Of a stretch of DNA of 64,000 bases, positions 1-13,798 are shown in pieces. Origin of the DNA: Deinococcus sp. HSC-46F16. Lineage in GTDB: Bacteria; Deinococcota; Deinococci; Deinococcales; Deinococcaceae. Numbering within the stretch: the stretch's first letter is position 1; the number at the start of each line of letters is the position of its first letter. Both the position numbers and the translations under genes were made by a program. Under the pieces are notes generated by a model. The model saw only the letters and a program-made list of their open reading frames with translations. It had not been told where the DNA came from and did no database searches. Where the stretch lies: assembly GCF_024171495.1 (NCBI RefSeq), contig NZ_JALJZW010000001.1, positions 806,001 to 870,000 on the forward strand, read 5' to 3'.

Positions 1-228
<228 letters not shown>

Positions 229-235
229 CCCCAGG

Positions 236-511
236 GTGACCGCCTCCTCCCCCACCGCCCACGTCCCCGAGCGCACCTGCGTGGCCTGCCGCACGAAGCG
301 GCCCCAGGCCGAGCTGCTGCGCGTGAGCCGGGACGCGGCGGGCGGGTGGCAGGTGGCTCCCGGTGCTCAGAAGGGCCGCACCGGACGCGGCGCCTACGTG
401 TGCGCCGACTCGCCGGGGTGCTGGACCGAGAAGCGGCTGCGCCGGACCTTCCGGGGAGACGCCCCGGCGGTGAATGCGGCGCTGCACGCGGCCCCCGCTG
501 CCCCCGCTTAA
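236..511 (+). CDS. ylxR: YlxR family RNA-binding/nucleoid protein (DUF448)
   Basis: A 91-residue protein between nusA and infB. It carries the family signature: an N-terminal RTCVACR motif (CxxC), then LLRV, then a GRGAYVC segment and a cluster of basic residues (EKRLRRTFRG). An upstream reading frame exists, but I chose GTG 236 because it lies just after the nusA stop and the domain begins within 15 residues of it. YlxR proteins are small basic nucleic-acid-binding proteins; some are reported to influence transcription or RNase P. The Pro/Ala-rich ends are not conserved. Translation is probably coupled to nusA. Confidence 0.88.
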   Translation: MTASSPTAHVPERTCVACRTKRPQAELLRVSRDAAGGWQVAPGAQKGRTGRGAYVCADSPGCWTEKRLRRTFRGDAPAVNAALHAAPAAPA

Positions 512-567
512 GAGCGCAGGCCCCAGACCGACCATGACAACCTGAACCCCCTGCCTGCCACGGCGCA

Positions 568-2422
<1,855 letters not shown>

Positions 2423-2451
2423 GCCAGCGCTGAGCCATCCGCATTCAGCAA

Positions 2452-2495
2452 GAGAGGGGCGGTTTCCCGGTGGGGGCCGCCCCTCTCCGTTGTTG
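2452..2495 (+). terminator. Intrinsic terminator after infB
   Basis: A perfect 11-bp stem (GAGAGGGGCGG at 2452-2462 with its complement at 2477-2487) encloses a 14-base loop. It is followed by a T/G-rich stretch (CGTTGTTGTGG). It lies 30 bases after the infB stop, in front of the convergent gene on the other strand. Confidence 0.85.
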
Positions 2496-2536
2496 TGGTC
2501 CTTCTCAGGGCCTAAAGGCCACGGTGGGCGGAAAGG

Positions 2537-3094
2537 TCAGGTGCCCATCTCGGCCGCGCCCACCTCTTCCTGCACGGGAGCACTGCCTTGGTCCTGTCCA
2601 CCGAAGCTGCCGCGCTCGCCGCCGTGGTGCCCGAAGTCGCGGCCGAACCCGCGCCCACCGGGGCCGTGCTCATGGTCCCCGCGCCCGAATCCGCCCCGGC
2701 CGAAGCCGAAGCGCAGCGGATCGTTCTGCATCCGCTCCTTGATCTGGGCGGCCTGCTCGGCGGACAGGTCGCCCGCTCCCACCGCCTGATCTACGGTGGC
2801 GCTCCCTGCCGACAGGGCCGCTGCCTTCAGGCGCTCCACGGTCACGCCGAGCGCGGCGGCGAGCTTCTGGAGGAACACGTCGGCGTAGTTGGTGCCGCTG
2901 GACGGCGCCTGGTTCTGGGACGGCTGAGTCTGGCCGGTGCCCGGCTGAGCCTGGCCCGGCTGGGTGGGCTGCACCCGCTGGGGCGCCTGGGTGGAAGGGG
3001 CCTGGGACGTGCCCCCACTTGCCGCCAGCACGAGGCCAGCGGTCAGGGAGACGGCGGCGAGGGCGAAGAGGGTCGGACGGTTGGGCTTGCGCAT
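2537..3094 (-). CDS. Secreted Gly/His-rich hypothetical protein
   Basis: A 185-residue protein I do not recognise. Residues 1-26 form a signal peptide (basic start, then a hydrophobic core LFALAAVSLTAGLVLAASG). Residues 27-70 are a Gln/Pro/Thr-rich linker. Residues 70-130 contain a helical segment (FLQKLAAALGVTVERLKAAAL ... LSAEQAAQIKERM) resembling short helical repeats in some Gram-positive and Deinococcus secreted proteins. Residues 130-170 are rich in Gly, Phe, Arg and His, which might bind metal. The start has an AGGAG site 6 bases upstream. It is convergent with infB. Function unknown. Confidence 0.7.
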   Translation of the reverse strand: MRKPNRPTLFALAAVSLTAGLVLAASGGTSQAPSTQAPQRVQPTQPGQAQPGTGQTQPSQNQAPSSGTNYADVFLQKLAAALGVTVERLKAAALSAGSATVDQAVGAGDLSAEQAAQIKERMQNDPLRFGFGRGGFGRGDHEHGPGGRGFGRDFGHHGGERGSFGGQDQGSAPVQEEVGAAEMGT

Positions 3095-3326
3095 GGGCTA
3101 CTCCTGCGGGGGAATCTTGCCCGGCGACCTTCGCCGGGACGGGAGCAGGGTGGTCGGGGACGGTTAAGTGGGGGCTAGAGGACCAGACGGCGGTCCAGTG
3201 GGCCACGTGCCCCCGTACCCGCAGCACCGGAGTCGGCCCTGTCCAGCCCCCTCGGCGCCCTATTCCTTGAGCAAGCCTTTGCTATTCTCCGGGGCACTGC
3301 GCGGCCGTCCGCGCTTCTCACCTGCC

Positions 3327-3701
3327 ATGCCCCAGTCCCCCGAACCCCCTCCCAGCCTGCCTTCCCTGACCGGGTGGGCGGCGGGGCTGCGGGCGTGGCC
3401 GGGACTGCTCACGCTGCTCTCGGTGCTGGCGGTGCTGCTGGGCCAGCAGGCCCCGGCCCCGGCAGAGGGCACCTCCGGCCCGCGCGTGGCGGCGGCCCCG
3501 GTCGCCCCGGCGCTGCCCGAGTTGCGGCCCGCGCCCGCCCCGGCTCCGGCGTGGCCAAATCTGCTCGCGGGAACGCCGCCCGCGCCGCGGTGGACTCCAC
3601 CGCAGGCCCGGCGCCGCTTGGGTCCGGTGGCGTTCTGGACAGCGCCCGCCCAGCCTCCCAGTCTCGCGCTGCTGGGTCGGCGGCAGACGGACGGCGGCTG
3701 A
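3327..3701 (+). CDS. Small Pro/Ala-rich single-pass membrane protein, hypothetical
   Basis: A 124-residue frame with one hydrophobic segment at about residues 23-40 (LRAWPGLLTLLSVLAVLLG), followed by a long Pro/Ala-rich probably extracytoplasmic tail. No domain is recognised. ATG 3327 is the most natural start; the frame is open further upstream but that part looks non-coding. It lies 57 bases before secDF on the same strand, so it could be part of the same transcript. Because the composition is so biased, it could also be a chance open frame. Confidence 0.45.
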   Translation: MPQSPEPPPSLPSLTGWAAGLRAWPGLLTLLSVLAVLLGQQAPAPAEGTSGPRVAAAPVAPALPELRPAPAPAPAWPNLLAGTPPAPRWTPPQARRRLGPVAFWTAPAQPPSLALLGRRQTDGG

Positions 3702-3758
3702 GGGCGCGGCGCAGCCTCCCCTGACCTCCCGCCTTCCTGTGTACCCTGGAGTTTCCCC

Positions 3759-6047
<2,289 letters not shown>

Positions 6048-6078
6048 GCGTCCCGCTTTCCATCCAAACGTCCGTGCA

Positions 6079-6109
6079 GGAGCGGCCTTCCGGGAGGGGG
6101 GCCGCTTCC
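6079..6109 (+). terminator. Hairpin after secDF, probable terminator
   Basis: AGCGGCC (6081-6087) pairs with GGCCGCT (6100-6106) over a 12-base loop, starting 33 bases after the secDF stop. There is no clear T-run, so termination may be weak or factor-assisted. Confidence 0.45.
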
Positions 6110-6115
6110 CGCTGT

Positions 6116-6200
6116 GGGGCGAGCTTCGCCCGCCACCCCCCTCTGCTGCGGAGCGTTGCAGGTCTGCAAGCAGCTCCACGGGTCCCCACAAGGAGACAGG
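6116..6200 (+). repeat. Dispersed hairpin repeat, family A copy 1
   Basis: This holds a hairpin with GAGCTTCGCC, then GCCACCCCCCTCTGCT, a cytosine/guanine-rich middle and CCCCACAAGGAG. Related copies lie at 16421-16503 and 27369-27424. The shared parts are the left hairpin, the CCACCCCCCTYT block and the right CCC-ACAA-GG stem. Confidence 0.6.
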
Positions 6201-6236
6201 GCGGCGATTCTCGCCCCGGCATGGGGAGCAGGCCTG

Positions 6237-6242
6237 TACCCT
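6237..6242 (+). promoter_or_regulatory. -10 box TACCCT for the secreted protein at 6252
   Basis: TACCCT lies 9 bases before the ATG, so any transcript would have almost no leader, the arrangement common in Deinococcus. No clear -35 element is seen. Confidence 0.55.
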
Positions 6243-6251
6243 GGGGGCACC

Positions 6252-6725
6252 ATGAAACGACTGATCTGGGTCGCCGCGCTGCTCACGGCGCAACATGCCT
6301 CCGCGCAGGCCACGCAAGTTGCTCCCACCACGGTGGGCGGGTACGTCGGCCAGGTCAGCAGCCTGGTGTTCGAGGTGAGGACCGAGCTGGCCCCGACCGT
6401 CACGGGGGTGCGGCGGACCGAGGCCTGCCAGTTCACCCCGAAAAAGGTTCAGGCCCTGCTGGACCGGGGGAATGAATTGACCAACCAGCAGCGCAGCGCC
6501 TACGCGGCCAACGCCACGCCCACGAACGCCAGCCTGTACCTCGCCGTCACGCAGGCCCGAAATGCCCTGCTGTCCATTCAGGAAGGCGTGAACGCGGCCT
6601 GCACGTACGCCCGCGAACCGCTGGCGGCGTCGGTCGCCTCGCTGGCGCTCAAGGTGGCGCAGTTGGAGGTGGAACTGGCCTTCGGGGAGCTGGCGAAGGC
6701 GGCGGACGCGGTTGGGGGCAGATGA
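6252..6725 (+). CDS. Secreted hypothetical protein
   Basis: A 157-residue protein with a clear cleavable signal peptide (MKRLIWVAALLTAQHASAQA, probable cleavage after ASA). The mature part is helical. It has two cysteines (TEACQFTPKK and NAACTYAREP) that could form a disulfide, and repeated Ala/Leu/Val heptad-like stretches at the C-terminus. I do not recognise a family. The start ATG 6252 has a -10 box immediately upstream. The gene stands alone between secDF and the Mrr-like gene and may be transcribed separately. Confidence 0.68.
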   Translation: MKRLIWVAALLTAQHASAQATQVAPTTVGGYVGQVSSLVFEVRTELAPTVTGVRRTEACQFTPKKVQALLDRGNELTNQQRSAYAANATPTNASLYLAVTQARNALLSIQEGVNAACTYAREPLAASVASLALKVAQLEVELAFGELAKAADAVGGR

Positions 6726-6781
6726 GGCGGGGAACATCCCACAGAAATCGCCGCAGCTTCAAGCGCAGTGGCGGCTGAAGC

Positions 6782-7702
6782 GTGGCTGTTCCTGACTTTC
6801 AGGCGTTTATGCGCCCCTTCCTGCTGCTGTTGCAAGATGGGCAAGAACACCGGATTCGGGACCTGTACCAGCCGCTTGCCGCTCACTTCTCGCTGACCAG
6901 GGAAGACGTTGAAGAGTTGCTTCCCAGTGGGCGGCAGGCCAGGTTTGCCAACCGAATTCTCTGGGCCAAGTTTCATCTCAGCAAGGCTGGGGCAGTCAGC
7001 AGTCCTGGCCGGGGCACCGTGGCATTAACTCCTCAAGGCCGCGACCTGCTGGAACAATTTCCCACAACAATCTCCATGCGGGAACTCAGCACCGTGCCGC
7101 AGTACGCCCAGTTCATCGCTGGGGGCCGGACCGCGCAAGCGCCAGTCCCATTACAAACCGCACAGCCCGTCGCTGTTGAGGCCGCCCTTTCGCCAGATGA
7201 GCAGCTCGAAACCTTGCACGCAGACCTGAATGCCGCGTTGGCTTCTGAACTGTTGGAACAGGTCATGCAGCTCTCGCCCACGCAATTCGAGGTGATGGTG
7301 GTGCGCCTGCTCGTGGCGATGGGATATGGCGGCAGCACCCGTGACGCCGGGGAAGCGCTGGGCCGAACGGGAGACAACGGTATTGACGGCGTGGTCAAGC
7401 AGGACCCATTGGGCCTCGACCGGGTCTATCTTCAGGCCAAACGGTGGCAGGGCAGTGTGGGTAGCCCAGAAATTCGGAACTTTGCGGGCAGCCTGAGCTA
7501 CCACAAGGCCAACAAGGGAGTCTTCATTACCACGTCGGACTTCAGCGAGAACGCTCGCAAGACCGCTGAGCAAATCGGCAGCATCATCCTCGTGGACGGA
7601 ACGCAGCTCTCCCGGTTGATGATCGAGTATGGCGTTGGAGTCCTCACCCGCGCGACCTACCACGTGCGCCGGATCGACAGCGAGTTTTTCGAAGAACTGT
7701 GA
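6782..7702 (+). CDS. mrr: Mrr-like type IV restriction endonuclease
   Basis: A 306-residue protein with the two-domain Mrr layout. Residues 1-95 are the N-terminal winged-helix DNA-binding domain (VPDFQAFMRPFLLLLQDG at the start is typical). Residues about 160-290 are the Mrr catalytic domain of the PD-(D/E)xK superfamily. The likely catalytic residues are the Asp of GIDG (D202) and the QAK motif (Q218 and K220). Mrr enzymes cut modified foreign DNA. GTG 6782 fits the conserved N-terminus. Codon use and GC (about 53-65 percent in lines I counted) are clearly lower than in the neighbours, which suggests acquisition. No methylase or specificity gene is adjacent, as expected for type IV. Confidence 0.88.
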   Translation: MAVPDFQAFMRPFLLLLQDGQEHRIRDLYQPLAAHFSLTREDVEELLPSGRQARFANRILWAKFHLSKAGAVSSPGRGTVALTPQGRDLLEQFPTTISMRELSTVPQYAQFIAGGRTAQAPVPLQTAQPVAVEAALSPDEQLETLHADLNAALASELLEQVMQLSPTQFEVMVVRLLVAMGYGGSTRDAGEALGRTGDNGIDGVVKQDPLGLDRVYLQAKRWQGSVGSPEIRNFAGSLSYHKANKGVFITTSDFSENARKTAEQIGSIILVDGTQLSRLMIEYGVGVLTRATYHVRRIDSEFFEEL

Positions 7703-7737
7703 GTCTCCCCTCCAACCTCGCTTTAACCCCCCGGTCC

Positions 7738-7743
7738 TACGCT
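7738..7743 (+). promoter_or_regulatory. -10 box TACGCT upstream of the dioxygenase gene
   Basis: TACGCT lies 27 bases before ATG 7771. It would give a short leader that still contains the strong AAGGAGGT ribosome site at about 7758-7765. Confidence 0.45.
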
Positions 7744-7770
7744 GGGGGGAGCAGGTCAAGGAGGTCCATC

Positions 7771-8565
7771 ATGAATTCCCACCCGCAGCACCCGGACGAC
7801 GACAACGACGACGAGATGATCGGCACCCTGCTGAGCCGGAGGCGTGCCCTGCGGCTGCTGGGGCTGGGCGGCGGCGCGGCGGCGCTGGCGGCGGGCGGGG
7901 TGCTCGCGCAACGCGGCGGACCCCCCGGCGGGGCGGGCGGCACCAGCGCGGGCACGAGCGGCGTGACCGGACTGCCCGGCTGCGTGGTGCGCCCGGCCAT
8001 GACCGAGGGACCGTATTACGTGGACGAGAAACTGCGCCGCAGCGACATCCGCAAGGACACCACGACCGGAAAGGTCAGCGCGGGCGTGCCGCTGACGCTG
8101 GACTTCATGACCTCGCGGGTGGCGGTGGGAGGGTGTCAGCCCCGCGCCAATGTGCTGATTGACGTGTGGCAGTGCGACGCGCTGGGCGTCTACTCCGACG
8201 TGGCGGGCAACACTGGGGACTTCCTGCGCGGCACCCAGGTCACGAACGCGCAGGGCAAGGCGACCTTCACCACCGTCTATCCGGGGTGGTACCCGGGCCG
8301 GGCGGTCCACATCCACTTCAAGCTGCGGCCCCTGAACGCGGCCGGGCAGGCGACGGGCGAGTTCACCTCGCAACTCTTCTTCCCGGAGGAAATCACCGAC
8401 CGCGTTCACGCCCGCGCTCCCTACAGCCGCAAGGGCAAACGCAACACGCTGAACGCGCAAGACGGCATCTACCGCAACGGCGGCAACCAGCTCCTGCTGA
8501 GTCTGGTCGGCAGCCCGGAGAAGGGCTACCGGGCGACTTTCGACGTGGGGCTGAATATCGGCTGA
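7771..8565 (+). CDS. Secreted intradiol ring-cleavage dioxygenase family protein
   Basis: A 264-residue protein with a twin-arginine type leader (SRRRALRLLGLGGGAAALAAGG), so it is probably exported folded. The mature part is the protocatechuate/catechol intradiol dioxygenase beta-sandwich. TEGPYYVD supplies the first Tyr ligand of the non-heme iron, and YPGWYPGRAVHIH supplies the second Tyr and both His ligands. Such enzymes open catechol rings with O2. Single-chain secreted versions are known in bacteria, but their substrates are mostly undefined. ATG 7771 follows an AAGGAGGT site; the frame is open further upstream without support. No aromatic catabolism genes are adjacent, so the substrate is unclear. 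Confidence 0.88.
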   Translation: MNSHPQHPDDDNDDEMIGTLLSRRRALRLLGLGGGAAALAAGGVLAQRGGPPGGAGGTSAGTSGVTGLPGCVVRPAMTEGPYYVDEKLRRSDIRKDTTTGKVSAGVPLTLDFMTSRVAVGGCQPRANVLIDVWQCDALGVYSDVAGNTGDFLRGTQVTNAQGKATFTTVYPGWYPGRAVHIHFKLRPLNAAGQATGEFTSQLFFPEEITDRVHARAPYSRKGKRNTLNAQDGIYRNGGNQLLLSLVGSPEKGYRATFDVGLNIG

Positions 8566-8936
8566 GGCGCCCGCTCGCGCTCGGCCACCCGCCCCATCAG
8601 GTCCTCCAGCGTCGTCACCGCCCGCAATTCGGAGGCCGGAAGCCACTCGCCCAGGGTGCCGTCCGGCCTCTGCTCGTAGGCGGCGGGGAGGGGCACGTCC
8701 CGCAGGCCGAACTCGGCCGCCAGTTCGTCGCGGTGCAGGAAGCGCACCTCGCGCCCCAGCCCACGCAGAAACTCGCGCCACTCGCGCCGCATGCCCAGCG
8801 GGCTGTAGGTCACCGCGCACAGCGAGCAGGCGTAGGTTTGGGGCGAAATGGTCTTGTGCCAGAGGTCCTTCAGGCCGTTCACCACGCCGCCGTCGGCGTT
8901 GTAGACGAAGATCAGGGGCGGGCGCTCGGCGGGCAC
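8526..8936 (-). CDS. Conserved small cytosolic protein with a CSLC motif
   Basis: A 136-residue protein of an uncharacterised family. The recognisable segment is PPLIFVYNADGGVVNGLKD followed by YACSLCAVTY, whose CxxC could bind a metal or be redox active. A WREFL region with many charged residues follows. The start is GTG 8936, 5 bases from a TACCCT -10 box. The C-terminus overlaps the 3' end of the convergent dioxygenase gene by 40 bases. Homologues are sometimes labelled GTPase, but I see no P-loop or other GTPase motif. Function unknown. Confidence 0.72.
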   Translation of the reverse strand: MPAERPPLIFVYNADGGVVNGLKDLWHKTISPQTYACSLCAVTYSPLGMRREWREFLRGLGREVRFLHRDELAAEFGLRDVPLPAAYEQRPDGTLGEWLPASELRAVTTLEDLMGRVAERERAPQPIFSPTSKVAR

Positions 8937-8941
8937 GGGTC

Positions 8942-8947
8942 AGGGTA
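8942..8947 (-). promoter_or_regulatory. -10 box TACCCT for the CSLC protein gene
   Basis: Reading the minus strand, TACCCT ends 5 bases before GTG 8936, a leaderless arrangement. Confidence 0.55.
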
Positions 8948-9013
8948 GTCGCGGAAGGCGCACGCGACCGCGAGGCCGCCCACACGGGGACGCCCGGCCC
9001 TCCCCCGCCCCGC

Positions 9014-9019
9014 TAGACT
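9014..9019 (+). promoter_or_regulatory. -10 box TAGACT for ccdA
   Basis: TAGACT is 6 bases before ATG 9026. This is probably the promoter of the ccdA-ccmA-ccmB transcript. Confidence 0.6.
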
Positions 9020-9025
9020 CGGCCC

Positions 9026-9709
<684 letters not shown>

Positions 9710-9777
9710 GTGGGCGGGAAGCAGTGCGAGGGACGCAGAAAGAGATCGACCCCACCGCGCACCGCGCACCGCCTACC

Positions 9778-10422
9778 GTGCCCCCCCACGCCCTCCAACT
9801 CCGCGACCTCTGGCTCCGCCTGGGCCGCGAGGTCATCCTGCGCGGGGTGACGCTGGACGTGCCCGCCGGGGAGGGAGTGACGCTGCTGGGCGAGAACGGC
9901 GCGGGCAAGACCACGCTGCTGCGGGTGCTGGCCTCGGGGCTGCGGCCCACGCGGGGCGAGGGGCGGGTGCTGGGCTACGACCTGCGCGACAGCCGGGCCG
10001 TGCGCGACCACGTTCACCTGATGCCCGTGGACGCGGGGCTCTACCCGGACCTGACCTGTGCGGAGAATCTGGCCTTCGCCCTGCGGATGCACGGGCAGCC
10101 CGGCGACGTGGCGGGAGCGCTGACGCGGGTGGGGCTGGCGGGGGCCGCGAACCGGCGGGCGCGGTTCCTCTCGGCGGGGATGCGCAAGCGGCTGGCGCTG
10201 GCGCGGGCCTGGCTGCTGGCCCGCCCGGTCACGCTGGTGGACGAACCTTTCGCCAACCTCGACGAGGGGGGCCGGGCGCTGGTGCTGGAGTTGCTGGGCG
10301 ACCTCCGGGCGCGGGGCGTGACGCTGGTGGTCGCCGCCCACGAGCCGGGGCTGGCGCGGCAGGTGGCGCCCCGGGCGGTGCGGCTGGCGGCGGGGCGGGT
10401 GGAGGAGGAGCGTGGAGCGTAG
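9778..10422 (+). CDS. ccmA: Heme exporter ATP-binding protein CcmA
   Basis: A 214-residue ABC ATPase with Walker A GENGAGKTT (38-46), a modified signature LSAGMRKRLALARAW and Walker B VTLVDEPFANLD. In CcmAB, ATP hydrolysis releases holo-CcmE from the CcmCD-heme complex. The conserved domain begins a few residues after GTG 9778. An earlier GTG at 9694, overlapping ccdA and preceded by GAGGTGA, would add 28 residues that look like low-complexity spacer, so it is the less likely start. The 3' end overlaps ccmB by 11 bases. Confidence 0.88.
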   Translation: MPPHALQLRDLWLRLGREVILRGVTLDVPAGEGVTLLGENGAGKTTLLRVLASGLRPTRGEGRVLGYDLRDSRAVRDHVHLMPVDAGLYPDLTCAENLAFALRMHGQPGDVAGALTRVGLAGAANRRARFLSAGMRKRLALARAWLLARPVTLVDEPFANLDEGGRALVLELLGDLRARGVTLVVAAHEPGLARQVAPRAVRLAAGRVEEERGA

Positions 10423-11167
10423 AACGTGGAGGATGGGAAAAGAGCATCCGTCGCCCACCACGCTCTCCCGTCCCCGGTCCACGGTCCTGACGCTCGCCGC
10501 CAAGGACCTGCGGGTGGCCGGGCGCACGCGCGACACACTGCTTGCCACCGCCTTTTTCGCGGGGCTGGTGCTGCTGGTGCTGGGCCTGGCGCTGGGCGGG
10601 GACACGGCGGGACGCACCCCCACGCAGACGGCGGGGCTGGCGGCGGGGGCGGTGTGGACGGCGCTGGCACTCTCGGCGGCGGTGGGCGCGGGGCGGGCCT
10701 TCGCGCAGGAGCAGGAGGCGGGGGCGCTGGAGCAACTGCTGCTGTATCCGGGGCCGCACGGGGCGCTGTACCTGGGCAAGTTGCTGGGGGTGCTGGGGCC
10801 GCTCGCGGTGGTCACGGCCTTCACCCTGCCCACCGGCTTGCTGCTGTTCGGGGCGGTGGGGGCCGGGCAAGCAGTGCCGTGGGGGGCGCTGGCGCTGGTG
10901 ACCGGGCTGGGCATTCTGGGCCTGAGTGCCGGAACCACCTTCTACAGCGCCATTACCGTGAACCTGCGGGCACGCGAAGCTCTGCTGCCCGCGCTGGCCT
11001 TTCCCATCCTCGTGCCGGTGGTGATCGCCACCGTGAAGGCGACCAGCCTCCTGCTCGCGGGCGGCTGGTCGGGCGAGGTCACGACCTGGCTGGTCTTTCT
11101 GGCGGGCTTCGACGTGGGCACGGTGATTCTGGCGACGCTGCTGTTCGGCTTCGCAGTGGAGGGGTAA
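10412..11167 (+). CDS. ccmB: Heme exporter protein CcmB
   Basis: A 251-residue permease with about six membrane segments and the CcmB pattern: FAQEQEAGALEQLLLYP in the first cytoplasmic loop and EALLPALAFPILVPVVIA near the C-terminus. It pairs with CcmA. GTG 10412 lies within ccmA and follows GGAGGAG, giving translational coupling; the first 25 residues are not conserved. The gene is followed by an unrelated leucine-rich-repeat gene instead of ccmC. Confidence 0.9.
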   Translation: MERRTWRMGKEHPSPTTLSRPRSTVLTLAAKDLRVAGRTRDTLLATAFFAGLVLLVLGLALGGDTAGRTPTQTAGLAAGAVWTALALSAAVGAGRAFAQEQEAGALEQLLLYPGPHGALYLGKLLGVLGPLAVVTAFTLPTGLLLFGAVGAGQAVPWGALALVTGLGILGLSAGTTFYSAITVNLRAREALLPALAFPILVPVVIATVKATSLLLAGGWSGEVTTWLVFLAGFDVGTVILATLLFGFAVEG

Positions 11168-11178
11168 GGGCGAGTGGG

Positions 11179-11184
11179 TACAGT
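11179..11184 (+). promoter_or_regulatory. -10 box TACAGT for the LRR gene
   Basis: TACAGT is 5 bases before ATG 11190, giving the LRR gene its own leaderless promoter 12 bases after ccmB. Confidence 0.55.
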
Positions 11185-11189
11185 GGCCC

Positions 11190-12152
11190 ATGCCAGAGCC
11201 TGCCGCCACCCCCAGCCTGAGCCGCCTAAACCACCAGCATCCGACCGGAGCGCGGGGGCGGGAGGTGTTGGCCTTCCTCGACGCGGGTGGCGGCCCACTG
11301 CCCGACCACCTTCACCTCAATGGGTGCGGCCTGACCGAGCTGCCCGAGGCGTTGCGGGGCTGCACGGACGCCCGGATTCTCAGCCTCTACGACAACGCGC
11401 TGGCAGCGGTCCCTGACTGGCTGTGGACCCTGACGGCCCTCACAACGCTGAATCTCTCCGCGAATCGGCTGTCGGCCCTGGGGCCGGGGCTGGGACGACT
11501 GACCCGGCTGGAGATGCTCGACCTCGGCCACAACGGGATGGAGACGCTTCCCGACGTGTTCGCGGAACTGCACAACCTGCGCTTTCTGTACCTCAGCAAC
11601 AACCGGCTGACCGGGTTGCCCCCGTCGCTGCGGCACCTGCGCGGGCTGACCTACCTCAACGTGACCGACAATGCCTTGGAAACACTGCCGGACTGGCTGG
11701 GAGATCTGGTGGGGCTGGTCGAGTTCCGCGCCTACAACAACGCCCTGACGGCCCTGCCCGCCAGCCTGGGCGAGTGCAAGCAGTTGCGCGAGTTGCATGT
11801 GATGAACAACCGGCTGACCGCACTGCCATCAGAGCTGGGCCGCTGCGGCCACCTGACCAAACTGATGGCCCAGGGCAATCACCTGACCCGGTTGCCGGAC
11901 ACGCTGGGGGACCTGATCGAACTCACTGAACTGGACCTGCGGTTCAACGCGCTGGAGGGCGTGCCCACCTCCCTCGCCGGGCTGCGAAACCTCCGTTCCC
12001 TCGACCTGCGGGCGAATGAACTGACCACGCTGCCGGACGCGCTGGCCGGACTTCCGAACCTGGAAAAGCTCGACCTGCGCTGGAACCGCCTCGCGGCCCT
12101 GCCCCCCGCCTTCCGGGCATTGGAGGAGCGGGGCTGCCCGATCTACGCCTGA
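11190..12152 (+). CDS. Leucine-rich repeat protein
   Basis: A 320-residue protein. From about residue 40 to 312 it is made of roughly eleven 23-residue repeats with the pattern LxxLxLxxNxLTxLPxxLxxL, the bacterial SDS22/LPXX-like LRR type. It has no signal peptide or membrane segment, so it is probably a cytosolic solenoid that binds other proteins. There is no enzymatic or kinase domain. It is inserted between ccmB and ccmC with its own promoter, so a role in cytochrome maturation is possible but unproven. Confidence 0.88.
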   Translation: MPEPAATPSLSRLNHQHPTGARGREVLAFLDAGGGPLPDHLHLNGCGLTELPEALRGCTDARILSLYDNALAAVPDWLWTLTALTTLNLSANRLSALGPGLGRLTRLEMLDLGHNGMETLPDVFAELHNLRFLYLSNNRLTGLPPSLRHLRGLTYLNVTDNALETLPDWLGDLVGLVEFRAYNNALTALPASLGECKQLRELHVMNNRLTALPSELGRCGHLTKLMAQGNHLTRLPDTLGDLIELTELDLRFNALEGVPTSLAGLRNLRSLDLRANELTTLPDALAGLPNLEKLDLRWNRLAALPPAFRALEERGCPIYA

Positions 12153-12158
12153 AGCGGC

Positions 12159-12881
<723 letters not shown>

Positions 12882-13069
12882 AGGAGCCTCCGGGGAAATG
12901 GGGAAATAGGGTGAGAAGCAGGGTGGCTTCCACGGTAGCAGGAAGTAAGCTGCTGCCTCACCCCACCGGGGACACTCGCACTTGCCCCGTTCTGCGTCAG
13001 ACGCGATCCTCCTGGGACGAAGGATTCCTGCGCCCACCGGCCTCACGGTGTGGGGAACTGGGCGCGGGT

Positions 13070-13075
13070 GATAAT
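13070..13075 (+). promoter_or_regulatory. -10 box GATAAT for the ccmC-to-Rieske operon
   Basis: GATAAT is 12 bases before ATG 13088, with GGGGGAG between. It is the most AT-rich hexamer of the 206-base gap, and no convincing -35 is seen. The rest of the gap (12882-13069) holds nothing I can identify. Confidence 0.45.
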
Positions 13076-13087
13076 GGGGGAGCTGAG

Positions 13088-13798
13088 ATGAAACAAGACC
13101 GCGTGACGACGGGGCTGGGCCTGGCCACCTTGCTGAGCCTGGGGGCGGCCGTGGCCCTGGGCCTGAGTGCCCCCCTCGACCTCAACCAGGGGTCGCTGGT
13201 GCGCCTGTTTTTCGTGCATGTCCCCAGCGCGTGGCTGAGTTACCTCGCCTACGGCGGCACGGGCCTGTTCGGGCTGCTGTACCTGCTGACCCGGCAGCGC
13301 CGCTGGGACCGCCTGGCGATGGCAAGCGCCGAGATCGGCGTGCTGTTCACGGTGTCCACCATCGTGGGCGGGATGCTGTGGGCCAAGCCGACCTGGGGCG
13401 CGTACTGGGTCTGGGACGCCCGGCTGACGACCACCGCCCTGAGCATCGTGATCTACGGCGGTTACCTCCTGATCCGTTCCTTGATTGACGACCCCGACCG
13501 CCGCGCCCGCGTCGCCGCCGTGGTGGGGCTGGTGGGCACCCTGTACGTGCCCGTCAACTACATGGCGGTGGAGTGGTGGCGCGGGGTACACCAGACGCAG
13601 ACGCTGAAGCTGCTGGGGGGCATCCGCTTCGACGCCGCGCCCATCTACGGCTGGGTGCTGCTCGTCGCCACGCTCGCCTTTACCCTGCTTTATGCCTATT
13701 TGCTGCGGGTGCGCGGCATCCTGGCCGCCCGCGAGGAGGCCCGCGAGGAACGCGAGCTGATGGAAGACCTGAAGGGCATGGAGGTCGCCCGTGGATAA
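13088..13798 (+). CDS. ccmC: Heme handling protein CcmC
   Basis: A 236-residue, six-segment membrane protein of the heme handling protein superfamily. It has the tryptophan-rich WGAYWVWD motif (103-110) on the outer face and flanking His residues (FFVHVP, H44, and EWWRGVHQ) that ligate heme. CcmC loads heme on CcmE. Start ATG 13088 has GGGGGAG upstream; the longer frame is not supported. It begins an eight-gene run with very tight spacing (ccmC to the Rieske gene) and overlaps ccmD by 8 bases. Confidence 0.93.
   Translation: MKQDRVTTGLGLATLLSLGAAVALGLSAPLDLNQGSLVRLFFVHVPSAWLSYLAYGGTGLFGLLYLLTRQRRWDRLAMASAEIGVLFTVSTIVGGMLWAKPTWGAYWVWDARLTTTALSIVIYGGYLLIRSLIDDPDRRARVAAVVGLVGTLYVPVNYMAVEWWRGVHQTQTLKLLGGIRFDAAPIYGWVLLVATLAFTLLYAYLLRVRGILAAREEAREERELMEDLKGMEVARG

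Noticed and set aside
3267..3288. TTGAGC and TATTCT as a promoter for the small membrane protein
   Set aside because: The spacing is only 10 bases, too short for a sigma-70 promoter.
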